Positions 34,950 to 47,731 of a DNA stretch of 64,000 nucleotides are shown here, one piece after another (positions within the stretch are counted from its first letter, which is position 1; each line of letters begins with the position of its first letter). The notes under the pieces are model-generated. The model saw only the letters and a list, made by a program, of their open reading frames with translations. It ran no database searches and was not told the DNA's origin. Made by a program: the position numbers and the translations under genes. This DNA comes from Fasciolopsis buskii (lineage: Eukaryota > Platyhelminthes > Trematoda > Plagiorchiida > Fasciolidae). The DNA lies in NCBI GenBank assembly GCA_008360955.1, contig LUCM01005725.1, positions 206,193 through 270,192 on the forward strand, in the 5' to 3' direction.

Positions 34950-37900
34950 GCATTACCTCTGAAAATAGACGGATCAGTACGTATTAGTTATTTCATTTCT
35001 CTCTCTCAATGAGTCTTCGACTGAACTCGCCAATAAAAAAGCAACGATTGTTGTCTGTGCTTGATCATAAATGAAAGGGGCAGAAATCCGTGTATCTTTC
35101 ATAAACTAGCTGTTCTTTTATGCTGTTCACATTCATTGACTCGTTCTGATTTTCGGCAATAGCGCCTCAAATGAATTTTATTAGAAGCTCTCTTGTGACC
35201 CGCCTGACGTGATTTGCCTGGCAAAAATGCAACGCGAAATTGGAAATCTTGCTGCATTTGTCTGATTTCTTAGCTCCTTCTAACCACCTTCATTTACCTT
35301 CGGCAACTTTTATTAGGCTAACTTTTTGTCTGCGTCCATTTCTTTCGAAGCACTGGGCCGGCATTCAAGCGTATTGCCCCTAAAGGTGCATAGTAAAAGT
35401 GGAAATATGAAAATCTAATACTATGCTTTCATTTGGATTCATATTATTAGTTTTTTTTTACTTATTGGATTAGATGTCTCAGTCCACAGTCGAAATGTCT
35501 ATGGTGAATTTTCCCACTAGACTTATTTCAAATAAGTGATTAGCGTCTGATCTGATCAACGACAGCCGCGTTTGCTCAATTTATCGTCCATTCACTTAGA
35601 GAAATTTGTTCCGTTTGCTTGTATGCATTTGCCAATTGGCAAGCTCTATAAATCTCCGTTTTCCCCGGGCACACGCACTGCCTTATATAGTTCCCGTGGG
35701 ATATTGCTTGTCCAGGCATAGAACACAAAACTCAAGCGCAAACCTTCTCCCCGGTAGGCAGTATTGTCCACGTATGTTTCGTTTTCGATGATGTTCAGTA
35801 TTTTTAGACGAGGAAAAAGTAAAATTGCTTTCTAGTTTAGATGGATAGTGCTCTTTGCTTTTCCGCTTATTACTGTCTTTCATTTCTTTATTTTTGTTTC
35901 CATAATTTTGTTGCAGTTGAATGAATTTTGAACATACTGCATTCAAGGATGTTTCATTCGAAAACAAGCAAAGATTCAGTAATCCCTGTTTCCGTAAGTG
36001 GGTGTCTAAGTTTTTTTACATTTTTCCAAAGGTTACGTCACTTTGTTGACAAAGCAAGCGATAACGGCAGTCCTAGGTAGTACGCAATAGGAAATTCTAT
36101 TTATCAGGTTATAAATGCAGAAATGACCAAAGTAGTCAAGAGCTCCAGACCTAGAATTAGCCAAAATGCAACGAATAGTCGAGATCCAGCCTGGAATCGA
36201 ACCGCGATCCCAATGTTTGTATAACCCATATGTTCATTTTCTTACCTCGGGAGTACGAAATAGGCGTCTTTTGTTGTCAGACAAACTACTTTCGCCCCTT
36301 CTGATCATAATATTCACAATAATTACAAAGGGTACATTTTACGCTTTTCGAAGAGCCTTGTTTGCGAGTGATTAGCCATTTAGGACGGATAGACTACGAA
36401 TCGCACTGCCATTACAACATTCTCAGTCCGCTCTGGTGTTTATTTAACTAACAATCAAGAGACACGTTTAGTTTTAACCACCGCAGTCTTGATCCCTCCC
36501 TCCTATCTAGCTGTACACACCTTGCCCTGCAGCTACGCGCTGGCTAGACGACTATGTCCATTCTTTATAAGCACAATCAGTGAATGTTACTGCGATGTTT
36601 GGAAAGAACTTCTGAACTGTACCACGATTGCCGTCCTGTGACATTCAAATCTGAATGTGCAATCAAATTTTTCGCTGTTTCCACAGTAACTGTATTTTAT
36701 CCAACCGCGTAGTCCTTTCCACAACCAAACACTTACAAAAACAGACAGTGTTCGAACATAAACAGTGTCAGACTGCATCCTGATATCATAACCACCGTGG
36801 GAGTAACGCAGTTCACACACCTTTTATGCGAGTGACGCTGACACCATGCGTGCCCCAGAACCCTTAGAACATCCGGTTTACTGTTCACTGGTTTCGTTTG
36901 TTGGTGGAAGCAATAGCTTTCCCTGTTTTCGACGAAAGTCTGTTGAACCTACAAACCCAGTTAGCCTATTGCCCATCAGCGAAAATGACTAAATATTCTT
37001 CACACATCATCAGTCCGGGGGCGATTTCTTGATGTGAGACCACCCATAAAGATCGCAAGAATTTCATTCACTTCGTATCCGATGACATATCGATATTCTG
37101 CCAGGTGACTGTCACAATGGAATGCATCGATTTGTTAGCATTAGGATGATTGTGTCATAGGATGACTTTGTTTATCCGTAAGAAGATACATGCAGTAATA
37201 AAAACTGAGAAAGCGAATAGAAAACCATTAAAAAAATGGTGCCGGCGCATTTTCCTCCGCAATTGTTGCACTTTTTCTAGCCACTTTTTCTGTGATATAA
37301 TTAGACACAGGATCCACGAGTGACCGCTCTTTTTCTCATTCCCTTAGGTGAAACTAATGCAGCCAGCTACGGGTAGAATAAATATTGTGTCAAATCGCTG
37401 AACATCTCTGCACTAAAAGCTGGAATGGATACATTCTGTAGAAATACTGCCTTTTAAAGTATACAGAGTCATAGTTTATCCAGTTAATCTGAGTTGACTA
37501 CATTCCACCCCACACTCTTAATTATTGCATATTTTTGCGTTTTCAAATAGATGTTCTCTCATCATTTTTGCTCAAGGCGAATTATTAAGGTGACACAACA
37601 AGGCACAGTCTTGTAGTTCGTCTGTTACAGAGGGGAATTAGAGAATCATCTGAGGACTCTTTCAACTCCGAATGTGACATTTCATAAGTTGATATTCATA
37701 CGACAACCAGAAGTGATGCAGTTTCCGTTGGATTTTGGGTACATTTTCTTAACAGTCAGTAGGCTCCGTGAATTCGCTGCTACCGTGAGTCTGATTAAAA
37801 GTATATACCACACCATCTTAAAGTAGCATGTTCCATGGTGAAACATCCGTGTTGCTCGAATCCCTCGGCTGGCTGGCACGTAGTCTGTGCAGATTTTTAC

Positions 37901-38190
37901 CAACAGGGGCAGCACACGAGAGTCCTCGATGATTAATTCTCATCAAGATGCACCGATAAAGAAACATACCAGAAGGATTTTATAATGATTGCGGCAAACT
38001 GACGCCCTAAGCCATGAACACTGAACCGGTATCAGACACATTGTGAACATCCACGCCCGAATTCGGTGGTTAAAGATGGACCTGCCTTCATCCAGGCCAT
38101 TCGAGCTATTTGTTAGTCAAGTCATTTGAACGTGTTACTGTAACGATTGTTTAAGCACCGAAATATATCATTAGACAGGGTGTAGCGATT
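34950..38190. other. weak candidates only
   Basis: Minus-strand 35683-35967 is lysine- and asparagine-rich with four cysteines; minus-strand 36587-36820 contains EKFDCTFRFECHRTAIVVQF. Both lack splice support. A box-B-like block on the minus strand near 36190-36205 hints at a tRNA-derived relic. The rest is blank. Confidence 0.35.
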
Positions 38191-38194
38191 AATC

Positions 38195-38700
38195 CTATTG
38201 TTTTCCCTGCAATGAATCGTACGGCAACCTACAAAAATTGCACTCTGCAGTCTGCAATTTGATCTGCTTTGGTACACGCTCATACATTGACGCTGCCCTC
38301 AGACTTTCTACCGTCGTGGTTTTTTGACACTTAACACTTATAACCACGAGCATAACGACCTCAGGGGCAAATATGGATTCCATATTCGGAACTGCGTCTT
38401 TTGTCAATCACGTGACCAGCTGCAGTGTGTATTTATCAGCCGATTATCTGCCACAATGTAGAACCGAATTTGTAGATATGCAGTATTACTTCAGAGTCTT
38501 TCCACTAACCGATTTTGCACAGTCCCAAATTTGTATTCACCCCGAAATTCTTTTCGACAAATTTTGACTTTAACACGACGAACGCATCTCCGCTACAAAC
38601 ATTGGCCCAATTAGCTTCGTAGTATTGCAACGGTAGCACCAGTGCCGATAAAACGAATATCGCCGCGGCAAAATCGTTAACCTCAGACTGGACCGATGAC
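38195..38700 (-). CDS. two-exon candidate membrane or secreted protein
   Basis: Upstream exon (about 38510-38700) ends at AAATCG|GTTAGT, phase 1; downstream exon 38195-38397 starts after GATTGACAAAAG and ends TAG. Both have about 63% purine-first codons, among the better coding signals here. The first carries a hydrophobic segment (FAAAIFVLSALVLPL) then ANWANVCSGDAFVVLKSKF; the second has IFAPEVVMLVVISVKC and AECNFCRLPYDS. No ATG is present at the upstream end, so the start exon is missing. The acceptor is poor in pyrimidines. The plus-strand ORF at 38373-38567 is treated as a shadow. Confidence 0.33.
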
Positions 38701-39224
38701 CGGAAAGTGTGAAAATTCAAAAGCAAAATGTGGATCCAATCACTTTATATTATTTAACGGTTGACCGGATTCATGGGCGGAATTGCATGGAAGTAAATGA
38801 AAAATACTTTTCGGTGCAAATGATTTGGTGATGGACAAATGGACGGAAATATTCGGTGATCAGGAATAACGATTTTCACGCTATGCATATCGTACACGTT
38901 GGGCAACATAATCGCAACGGCTTACGGTTGGTTATTTCGTGCGCTTAGAATTCCGAAGAGACTGAGATTAGTGCTTCTTGAAGTTTATTATATTAAATAA
39001 AATTTATTGTCTATTCTTGTCTGTTCCAGTCTGAACACATGTCTATATTAATGAACTTTAATATCATATAGCGAAACCAAACTCCAAGTTATCAGATTGA
39101 CAAAAGATGTAAAATATTTACTGTTACAATATCTTTTGTAGCAAAAAAGCAGCTCGCAAAATCATCACCTTTATTATTCGCTTAGTGTTTACAGGCTGAT
39201 TTACGTGTTTATATGATGTATTTT

Positions 39225-39557
39225 TCATCTGAAAAACAGATTAAAAATGAAATGACTATCGACTGCAAAGCGAAGCCTAACCCTAGATGGACGAATTCCA
39301 ATTCGGTTACACACCGCTTTTTTTAATACAGCTGCCTCTAAGTAGGTTTCTGCTTTGCACATCAACCTTCCACTAACTCTTCTGGCGTCTAAAGGAAAGA
39401 AAATCGCGTATCCATCTAATTTCCCCATGAAATGACTGGTTGGTTCTCGTACAATTATTTCGATCAACATGGCGATAAGGAGTTTTGTTATTTGAGCTGA
39501 ATAAACTGCTCCATCCGGAGATCCAGAAGTGCGGAAATTATATTCAGAAAAAACCAT
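39225..39557 (-). CDS. hypothetical protein, 110 residues
   Basis: Complete ATG-to-TGA frame with about 61% purine-first codons. Residues near 20-35 are hydrophobic (ITKLLIAMLIEIIV), followed by a charged region with two cysteines (RLMCKAETYLEAAVLKKAVC) and a basic stretch (RPSRVRLRFAVDSHF). A GTTAGT donor-like site after DARR could end an exon there. No domain recognised. A single membrane-spanning or amphipathic helix is possible. Confidence 0.35.
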   Translation of the reverse strand: MVFSEYNFRTSGSPDGAVYSAQITKLLIAMLIEIIVREPTSHFMGKLDGYAIFFPLDARRVSGRLMCKAETYLEAAVLKKAVCNRIGIRPSRVRLRFAVDSHFIFNLFFR

Positions 39558-39559
39558 TC

Positions 39560-40895
39560 CTGGTGGCAATTAGTTCCGTACCTTTATCCGCACTCATTTA
39601 TTGATTGTTTTGGGAGTTAATCTACCTGAATCCAGTAAAATTTTCTGCGCAGTACTAAACGTCTTCATATACTGCAAATGACCAAAAGGAAGAAGCACGG
39701 ATAAGCGAAAAAACGAACTTGAAATAGAACTTAAATTCCTAGACAACTTATAGCCCGAGGCGCATAAATTTTGGGACTAATCTATCGGCTTAGATAGACC
39801 TTTATCCCTTTAGATTGTTTAACTAACCCACGTCTGAAACACTGCAGGTTAAACAGGTCATGAGGGATCATTCGATAAGCGGGCAAACATTTTTTTTCTT
39901 GCACAATTTTAGTCCATGTTTACCAGTTATTACGTTTTCCTGGGAACAGTTAGATCAATAGCAATCATTTCGTTGGTTACCCCATCAATTGTATATACGC
40001 AATTAGAATTAATGAAATCCACATGTTCTGTGGTGTTGTTCACCTCGGGCCTAACTTTTTTGCATAAATCACTGAAGAATCTACGGAAAACTTTGTCTAT
40101 GACAAACATTCATTTAGACTGTGATTTACATCTGCCTTAGGCTAAGATAGAGTTATTGACACCAGAATATCATTTGAATCAACGTCAGTGTGCGGCAATA
40201 ATTGTTCCGAATTTGGAACCAAAAAGTGTGATTTATAGAGTGTCCAAGTAATACAATGGCTAATTCGGGGACCATTGGGTATGTACACCTGCTGAGCGAC
40301 AAGAATCGAAGTCCAGTAGCATGCTTCTACGGGAGTTTTCCCTTAACCCAAGTATGGTGTTATTCACAACAAAACTCCGCTCGTTGTTGACGGCTATATC
40401 TTCATACTTGGTTTATGCACCCAAAAACAGTGCAAGTAAATAGTCTGTAAGTCCTTTTTTCAAGTTAGGTGCGCCATAGTATATGTTAAGTTACGGTGTC
40501 AAGTTATGGTGGATTGCCACCGCATATCTTTTGAAGCTAATGTGCGGCACTCAGTAAGCCTCCCGTAAGTGGTGCCTAACAATATTACAAGAATTCATGC
40601 GATTCTCATGGATTCATTATTCAACTTCGTCGTTCAACCCAGAAATAGGACACCAGGTATTTTTTATCCTTGTTTAAAATCATCAGTTGGGCTTAGCTAC
40701 AAGCCCCTGACTGAGTATTCAACCCCGAACAAACGATTTTCCCTACAGCAGCTCAACCGGTAAACTAAATGAACAGGCTCTTCATGGCTTTTTGAACATC
40801 ACTTAGTGTCACATATCGGTGAATGGTAAACAGGGTTAACAGACAAAGCTGAATCGTGATCGACTCACAACGACAAACGTCTTATCTGAACCCGA
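39560..40895. other. weak candidate only
   Basis: A complete plus-strand ORF at 39916-40140 (74 residues, hydrophobic N-terminus, three cysteines) lacks codon bias and is not called. Otherwise blank. Confidence 0.35.
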
Positions 40896-40899
40896 CATT

Positions 40900-41062
40900 C
40901 GGCAGACTACTGAGAGTCTGCTGCACTGGCCCAAGGGCTAGAGCGTCCGGTTCAATGATTGTTCATCTCGGGGTCCGTATTCTAACTGGGTGAGGACGGG
41001 GTTAGCGGCACCTAGTCCCTGCTGATGAATACCAACTCCGATGGAACAGCTGTTCAGTATTT
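40900..41062 (+). repeat. SINE family A, partial copy 4
   Basis: Shares with the other family A copies the tRNA-like block (AAGGGCTAGAGCGT, then a box-B-like CGGGGTCCG), the body CCTGCTGATGAAT and GGAACAGCTGTTCAG. More diverged than the rest and lacking a clear tail. Confidence 0.55.
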
Positions 41063-41069
41063 TCACTAC

Positions 41070-41450
41070 ACTAGAAATTAAAATTTCGTGTACAAAATTC
41101 CTCCTCTAAACAGACGTCTGTTCCGAAAACTTTTCTCGTTTGAGGATTCACATTGTATCCGACACATCCACTTACCTGCTGCAGGCTTTTATACTCGACA
41201 GACCATGCAAGGATTTCATAAAAATCTTCGTAGATCAGGGATCTGGTTGTGTGAAGATATTTTTCTAAAAGTTGAAAATTTCAGGTAATACGAGTCAGCC
41301 GCATTGAGGATTTTCTTTTGCTCTTACGCTTGTATTGCATTTATTCACGTGAATGGTTGAATTTCCTTATTTTAATTCATTTCCATGGATAAAAAATGGT
41401 AGAATTGTAATACCGTAAGATAACTTATACAAACAGGCTGACGTCCAAAT
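41070..41450. other. no gene recognised
   Basis: A plus-strand frame at 41088-41288 has a GATCAGG-type end but no convincing coding evidence. Confidence 0.4.
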
Positions 41451-41456
41451 AAGCAG

Positions 41457-41625
41457 ACAGCATTTTTATTAACGAAACAACAACGTAAGTCATTTTCACG
41501 AAGGTGCCCGCGTCGAGCCTAGGGCTGCCAATGGAGGAAGTTGACCAGAATTAGATAGATTCGAACTGGCGAACTTCAGGCTGAGGCCTCACCGTGTTGA
41601 AGGTTTTACCTTGGCTGGGCTGAGA
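41457..41625 (-). repeat. SINE family B, copy 1
   Basis: Minus-strand tRNA-derived repeat. The tRNA-like part (about 41548-41620) carries a box-B-like AGTTCGAATC. It is followed by GGTCAACTTCC, GGCAGCCCT and a tail GTGAAAATGACTTACGTTG...TTTCGTTAATAAAAA. The same order and tail appear in the copy at 52519-52681. Confidence 0.65.
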
Positions 41626-42179
41626 TGAGAGTTTTGTTGGTCCCGGTATTTCGCTGGTGCCGGCATTCTATGGGTGTTCCAATGACAGGCGAAGCGATAA
41701 AGCTATCAAATTCAAGTAGAAATGTGCCTTCATGTGCTCAATTGGAAATTCACATTTTCGGGCGATTAAACCAAAACAATATAGCGTTGAGCTTCACCAC
41801 GAGGGTACTAATATCGTATCATGCTCAGCATTTTCCTAAATTCAAGTGCTATTTAAATTTCTGTTCACGCGGATGAATTTTACCGACGCATCATGTAAAC
41901 AGCTTCCGCTTCTCTCCAAAAGCTTGAACTTATGTTCCTGTCATTTGGCGGGAATTGGCAACGGTTTAGAGTAGTAAACCATAAGGGGGCGTTGTTATTT
42001 GGCCAGCATCTAGGCTAGAAAGTTACTTGACATCCCAGTCTGGTTATTAAACATACATATCAACCATGAACAATATATCTCTGTTAAGAAGAAATCGGGA
42101 TGACGTATTGACAACGAACTGTCAGAAATCCGCATCAATAAACCCTGGAGATCGATGATGCGCTTTTACCATACTTACG

Positions 42180-42500
42180 TCATACTAGAAGGAAATTACC
42201 CTTTTCAGGATAATATGCTTGATAAATTCTGGTTGAATCAAACACGGATCTTTGATTGGGGACATTTTCTTCTTCCATCTTGCCAGCCTTCTTAGAATCA
42301 AAAGGATAGTTGCTTCCCCACAACAAAATGTGCCATCCCTTCAAAGCATTTTTATTTGGCCTCTTCGAAAGGCTTCTCTCAAATAATTCTCGGAAAAATG
42401 AGTAACTTGAACGGGGATAAAAAAAGAAATGTTTTTGAATAAGTTGCTTCAGAAACTTTCTATTTTCGAAGTGTTTTGCCGGCCACCTCGAGTCAAGCAT
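42180..42500 (-). CDS. hypothetical protein, 106 residues
   Basis: Complete ATG-to-TGA frame with strongly protein-like composition: basic and aromatic N-terminal half (FLKQLIQKHFFFYPRSSYSF, ELFERSLSKRPNKNALKG), then KKAGKMEEENVPNQRSVFDS and RIYQAYYPEKGNF. No cysteine, signal peptide or membrane segment, unlike most other candidates here, so it would be intracellular. Purine bias is slight (53%). No family recognised. Confidence 0.28.
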   Translation of the reverse strand: MLDSRWPAKHFENRKFLKQLIQKHFFFYPRSSYSFFRELFERSLSKRPNKNALKGWHILLWGSNYPFDSKKAGKMEEENVPNQRSVFDSTRIYQAYYPEKGNFLLV

Positions 42501-42781
42501 GCTTCAATAAAACTGACCGGGTTGCTGAATTAAGGGACGCGTTATTCCACATCACATTCGCTAAATCGTAGGTGGCATTAAAAGCGTCTATCTTATTTTA
42601 TCTTTATAGTAGCGGTTGCGGGAGGGAAGTGAGCACTAATGCATTAATGCTGTCGTAAACCTTTAGCATGCATATGAATAATTCCACGGTTCATTTTGAG
42701 TTCGATTGATTTTCTTCGTGTAGAACTTGAGGTTGACACAGATTAGTAGTGTCCAAACGGTGGTACTGTTTGTTGAAACAG

Positions 42782-42891
42782 GGCTCGTGGGGCTGGATAA
42801 AAATTAAACTGATCAAATTTTTCAATCAGTTCATTCTAGTAGGAAAGAGTTCACTAAATCTAGCTTACTGCACCATTGTTACGATAACCAG
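42782..42891 (+). CDS. candidate internal exon
   Basis: A 110-nt exon between GGTACTGTTTGTTGAAACAG and ACCAG|GTACAC, phase 0 to 2. The peptide is GSWGWIKIKLIKFF then FILVGKSSLNLAYCTIVTIT. Both splice sites are good. No partner exon was found and the composition is AT-driven. Confidence 0.22.
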
Positions 42892-43088
42892 GTACACATT
42901 CAACGTGGTACGCTTGAATGAGGTTGATGCAAGCCTAACTTTGGTGCAAAGCAAAATCTCTAATAAACGAACATTTTCCTCATCCTGATCAACCTTGACA
43001 AGTAAACCCTAGTTATTAAATTATTACCTTCAGCCTCCAAATACAAAAATAATCATTGTTTGATTATTCGATGAAATAAATGCTCCTG

Positions 43089-43667
43089 TCAAACAGCCGA
43101 GCTTGTAAACAACTGTGAACGCAAAACTGAATAAGTCCTAATACTCTCCAAAAACGCATATGAAATTTTCTTACTGCCGAAGAATTTCACTTTGCCCGTT
43201 GAGTGTAATTTACATTGACAATCAAAGTCACTTTTTCCCACTGGAGCTACTACATTCTGCCTATAGATGCACTGAGACAAACCTGTAGTTGAATTCATGA
43301 AATTCGTTATATCGCTTCTATATCTATCATGAAGCTGAGCCCTAAGAGTATTAAGACAATAGATTTTTTGAATGATTCATAATCGATAATACATGTACAT
43401 ATATAATAATGCTTCATTTACAACATGTGCATGCGTGAACTTCATAAAACTGCACCCAGGGGTCGGACTACTCTGTACACTATGCTTCCTGACGTTTGCA
43501 GTATTGCATAGAATGTCTGGAATAGGTATGGCATACTGATTGCAATTGTGTTCTTCAATTCTCCGCGGAGAAATCGGGCTTTCGAACTGACAATGCATAC
43601 AAAGTCGTTGAGCATAATCAAATGTCCCGTTGCATTTGGTGCGGTTCGATGGTAAGTCAATGAACAT
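43089..43667 (-). CDS. candidate cysteine-rich exons of an ectodomain
   Basis: Two minus-strand frames in order. The upper (about 43415-43667) has glycosylation-type NRT and NGT and reads RTKCNGTFDYAQRLCMHCQF, with six cysteines. The lower (43089-43286) follows ATGAATTCAACTACAG and reads CIYRQNVVAPVG then FDCQCKLHSTGKVKFFGSKK. That last stretch fits the 'F-x-x-Q-x-x-L-x-x-x-G-[KR]-[IV]-x-F' strand pair of plexin-domain-containing and CP391S-like proteins as I remember it. Purine bias is moderate (about 56%). The joining intron is not fixed. A hydrophobic frame at 43818-44078 could be its membrane anchor. Confidence 0.27.
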
Positions 43668-43699
43668 CAAACTCCATGATTAACGGAAATTGATTTCGT

Positions 43700-45630
43700 T
43701 TATTTTGAATAAACCAGTCCTGAGAGGGTAGTTTGTCAAGCAATGCCAGCATTCAGGGCAACTTTTGTAAACCATTAAAACATAGTACCCATGCCGCACC
43801 CGTGTAATGAAGAGTCATCAGAGTACAGACACCGACCACGAAAATAGACGAGAACTCAGGATGAACGCATCACAAGGACCCGGCAAGCTGTCAACCCATA
43901 GCTTGGCTTTATTGCAAGGTGAATGATCTAAATGATACATATTTCCAAGGGCCACAAACAAAGGAAACATAACAACCGCAACGAAAGCTCGCCAAATCTG
44001 CCCGGTGCCCAAAACGTGTTCGAAGCAGAATCGATTGCCACGGATCCCCACCCAAGTGTGAGCGTGATAAATAAGCAATAATAGCCATTCCTGACAAAGA
44101 TGAAGCAGTACGGTGCTTCCATCGCTACTGAATGGTGAGTTGAGCGTTTAAATCGTACAGTGAGTAGTTTTGCGCTATAGAGCAGCATTTTCCTATTCTC
44201 ATTGAAGGTGCGAACTAAATTTGTGCGGCTCGTTTGTTTTCCCATCGGCTCACAATTTACTAAAGAGAAAGCTACGGAAAAATCGACAACCTCGTCAGCT
44301 GAATGATGTAAGGAAATCAAGTGGCCCATTTATACCCTCTTTTCTACACCAAATCCTAGTTTGGGTCTCCGGGACATACATTCAAGTTACAACAACTTCT
44401 GCATTCAAAATTGCATTGTCCACAAACCGTCTGACAACAGCAAAGTAAATCCGAGGTCTGTCTTTCGGCTAAGCTAAACTTGACTGAATATGATATTATT
44501 TTTGATATTTCATGCGAGCTGAGGGTCATCATTTATGCTTCTCATGCCAAACGTTGTCAAGGATTCAATTTCTTTGCTATTTGTTCGTGTAAATTCGCCT
44601 TTTTACCCATTTCCAATCCATTATATCTTGTACAGACCCAGAAGCGATGTGATGCACTGAGTCACGGGTCAATTGGGACTTGGTGCCTTAGTCCTTTGGA
44701 CCAAATTATTTCTTGTCTGCTTGCTTTCCTAATGAAAACACCTGCTAGAATGAAGCTGTCTGACTCTCACATTGCTGTGTTATGCTTATCTATTAAATTG
44801 TCATTTCATGTAACGTAAAGTGCTACTATGAATTGGCAATGCTAGATTTTCAAATAGTGAAAAGTTTGAAAGATGACGTTGTTTCAATATTTGGTTATAA
44901 TATTTTGGCTGGTTTACAATATTAATTGCATAGAAGTTCCAGATTCGCACTAAAAGTTTTAATTATTCAGAACGCGCATATCCCATGTGGTAGCCACAAA
45001 AGTGGTCCGTTGGTCCTTTCGTAAGATTGTCACTGTTTAGTTAGGAAATCCGTTGGTTATTGCATTCACAATTCCTATACAAATGTTTCTAACCGTGTAT
45101 GGAATACGGTCCATTGTCCGTCAATGACTGACATCGTTGCGGACTGTTTCCGAAGAAAGAACCTTTTGTGAGAATCCTGAATTTCCACTTATTGTTTAGC
45201 TTTCTTATCTTATTTCTAACAAAAACCAACATGAACACGTACCATCAGAGGTAGAAAAATACAAGAGACTAACATGAAAAGCGGGTGATTGATTTACACT
45301 ACGAATCTGTCGATCAAATGTGATAAGATGACGACTGTTTTCGAAACGGCAAAATGTGTTTTTCATCAGATTGCGAAAGTAACTGGGTTAGGAATGATCA
45401 ACAAGACGGTAGCAACGGGTAACACCTGCATGTGCATTTGTTAGGAAAGTAACGGTCAGACTGAGTTATGGAACACCCTTCAGTTCAGTTATTCACACGA
45501 ACACATCCTTATGCATGCTGACAGAAATACTTCGGATGAAATTGTGTTTTCCCGAGATTCATTGGCTGATTCACAAAAACAGATATTTTGGTTGAACAGA
45601 ACATAAAAACAAGGGTATGGATGATTCGAA
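43700..45630. other. no supported gene
   Basis: Plus-strand 44480-44818 is open for 112 codons and cysteine-rich but shows no codon bias, so it is not called. The rest is blank. Confidence 0.4.
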
Positions 45631-45637
45631 AGGCTGA

Positions 45638-45800
45638 CAGATAGATAGATGGATAGAAACGAATGGATAGATAGGTCGATGAATAAATAAATAAATAAAT
45701 AGATAAATAGATAAATAGAAAAGATTAAATAGATAGGTGGGTTGATAGATAAGTAGATAGATTGACTGACTGATTAATTGATTGGCTGGTGGACTGATGG
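45638..45800 (+). repeat. compound tetranucleotide microsatellite
   Basis: Imperfect GATA/GATG units grade into AAAT/AGAT, then into TTGA/CTGA-like units, over about 160 bp. No gene overlaps it. Confidence 0.85.
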
Positions 45801-45809
45801 ATTAATTGC

Positions 45810-47725
45810 TGAAATAACGACGTTGATTGTACGTAGGCCCGACCGATTTATTGTCTGATTGAATAATTGACTGAAGTATAAGTTATGGGAAAGTAATAGA
45901 CAAATAACTTCTTTTAGACATTTTTCTATTCCATACCCAAGTAGAGTTTTAATTTACGCTTGCCTCAAACATGAGTAACCCGAAGTGATCAACCGAGCTC
46001 GATGATATCATTGGTTCGATGTGTTTGGAATGATTTATTGTACAAGCGTGCACAGGTTCGTTTACCTAACTGAGCATACACGTGACCTAACTAATAATTA
46101 ATAACGATCCCCGCAAAAAACTGAGGGAAGGAGTTGTGGCTGCAAGTTAAAATCTCACAGGAATTAATTGTGCTGTATACACTTTGCTTAATAATTTATC
46201 CAATCAATTTGGCTTTAAAAACGTTGGACAAATGCATCCAGTTTTGAAAAAACGAACTTTATCTCGTTGTTTAACCTCTGGAATCTCCCTTTCACATTGT
46301 CAGACGTCCTCGGCGGAAATCCGCAAAGGTGATATTTTACAGTTCCAATGTGTTACTTTCCAAGCATAACAAGTGCAAATGAACTTTTTTAACAAATTAT
46401 CATCAGATACTAAGATTTTAGACCAATTTATTAGGGTTTGGACCACGGTAAGTCAATGAGCTTAACTCTGCAGTAGTCCATATGATATAATTCAACATGG
46501 CCCTCTCAGGTCCTGACGGCAAGTATGGGAAAGAACCAAACAAGATCAAATGATTAATGAGCGGTAAAAAGTTGCACAAAACAGGAAAGATCCGAAGTGT
46601 GAATTTCATCGCAGAGTAATACGTCCGGCAGCCGGGCTGTCCAGGGTGAGCAGCTTCTGCTTTCTATCCAAATATTCGAACTCGTTACACCCGAGTAGTA
46701 AGTTAGTCTCAATCTGCTACACCGTAGACGGCAAATTGTCACATTGTATAATGTACTCCGGAGGAAAGAATGCGTGCCTGAACAACCCGGTCGGTTAGAA
46801 TTTTCGCCCTTTCCAAATAGCTGATCTTTTAGTTTCAAGAATCAGAATGTTCACATTTTTTCACCAAGTTTTAATGAGTACTGAATTGTTCCGATTTTAA
46901 GCTGTGAATAGCCGCGTCAAAGATAACTATCACCCGATTAATCCACCATTCATTTTGTCTGATTTATGCTATAGAATTTACTCACTACTCCTAGTTTTGA
47001 TGCTATGGCCAGGGCTCTGATGCAGTTCGCAGTTAACAGAATGAGAGAAGTCGTTAGTCCTCTTTAAAATGCACTCAAATTAATCATCGCCGAACCACCA
47101 TTTTCGTCATGCGTGGGTGTAAGTAAACGTTGAGAATATCCAAAGGCCGTCTGGGTTCCAATCAGCGGTTTCTATGCTCCTCTTTCAAATGTATTCCATT
47201 AATCCCGACAACTCCCCATTGCGAGATGTAAATATACAAAATCCGATTTGAGCAAAAACATCTGTTCGTATAAGCCACTATCATCTTTGTAGCAGATGTG
47301 CTAAATTTTGTAAGATAAACTCAAGTGTCGGACTGGTGTTCAGCGGAAACAACCCAAGCGTTTGTTGCATTTTGTGCACTCCGGTAGAGCTCGCTTGGTC
47401 AACGGGAAAATATGGACACATCAGTTATGGACGGAAAGCAATGAGCAAAGGTTTGTTAACAAATTTTAATGAGCGCTCCTTTTCTATCACAAGAGACAAA
47501 CAGAGGGAATCAGCATCGCAATACGTTGCCTATGTAAACTCGAACTTCTACCTTCCCTTGCTGCCACCTGATTGAATTTTCACCGTAATTAAAGCGCGAG
47601 CCAATGTAACAAATGTGTCGACTCATTAGTTTTCATGCGCTGTGGTTGAACGTTTTGTAATGTTTACATGATAAATGCATCATAGGGCGCGATAGTTTAA
47701 TCAAGTCCAGCCAGACATGCTGTTG
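45810..47725. other. weak candidates only
   Basis: Short plus-strand frames at 46184-46369 (ending GDILQFQCVTFQA) and 47336-47575 lack supporting signals. A SINE-like fragment lies at 46609-46735. Confidence 0.35.
46609..46735 (-). repeat. tRNA-derived fragment, possibly SINE family B
   Basis: Minus strand shows a box-A-like GGTGTAGCAGATTGAG, a long variable region and a box-B-like GAGTTCGAATATT, the same order as the family B heads. Body similarity (GACAGCCCGGCTGCC) is weak and no tail is visible. Confidence 0.35.
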
Positions 47726-47731
47726 AACGTG

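Noticed and set aside
44480..44818. Plus-strand cysteine-rich ORF of 112 codons containing AICSCKFAF
   Set aside because: It superficially matches the 16.96 kb ectodomain, but fewer than half of its codons start with a purine, there is no membrane or signal segment, and it would need no introns where the other model has two.
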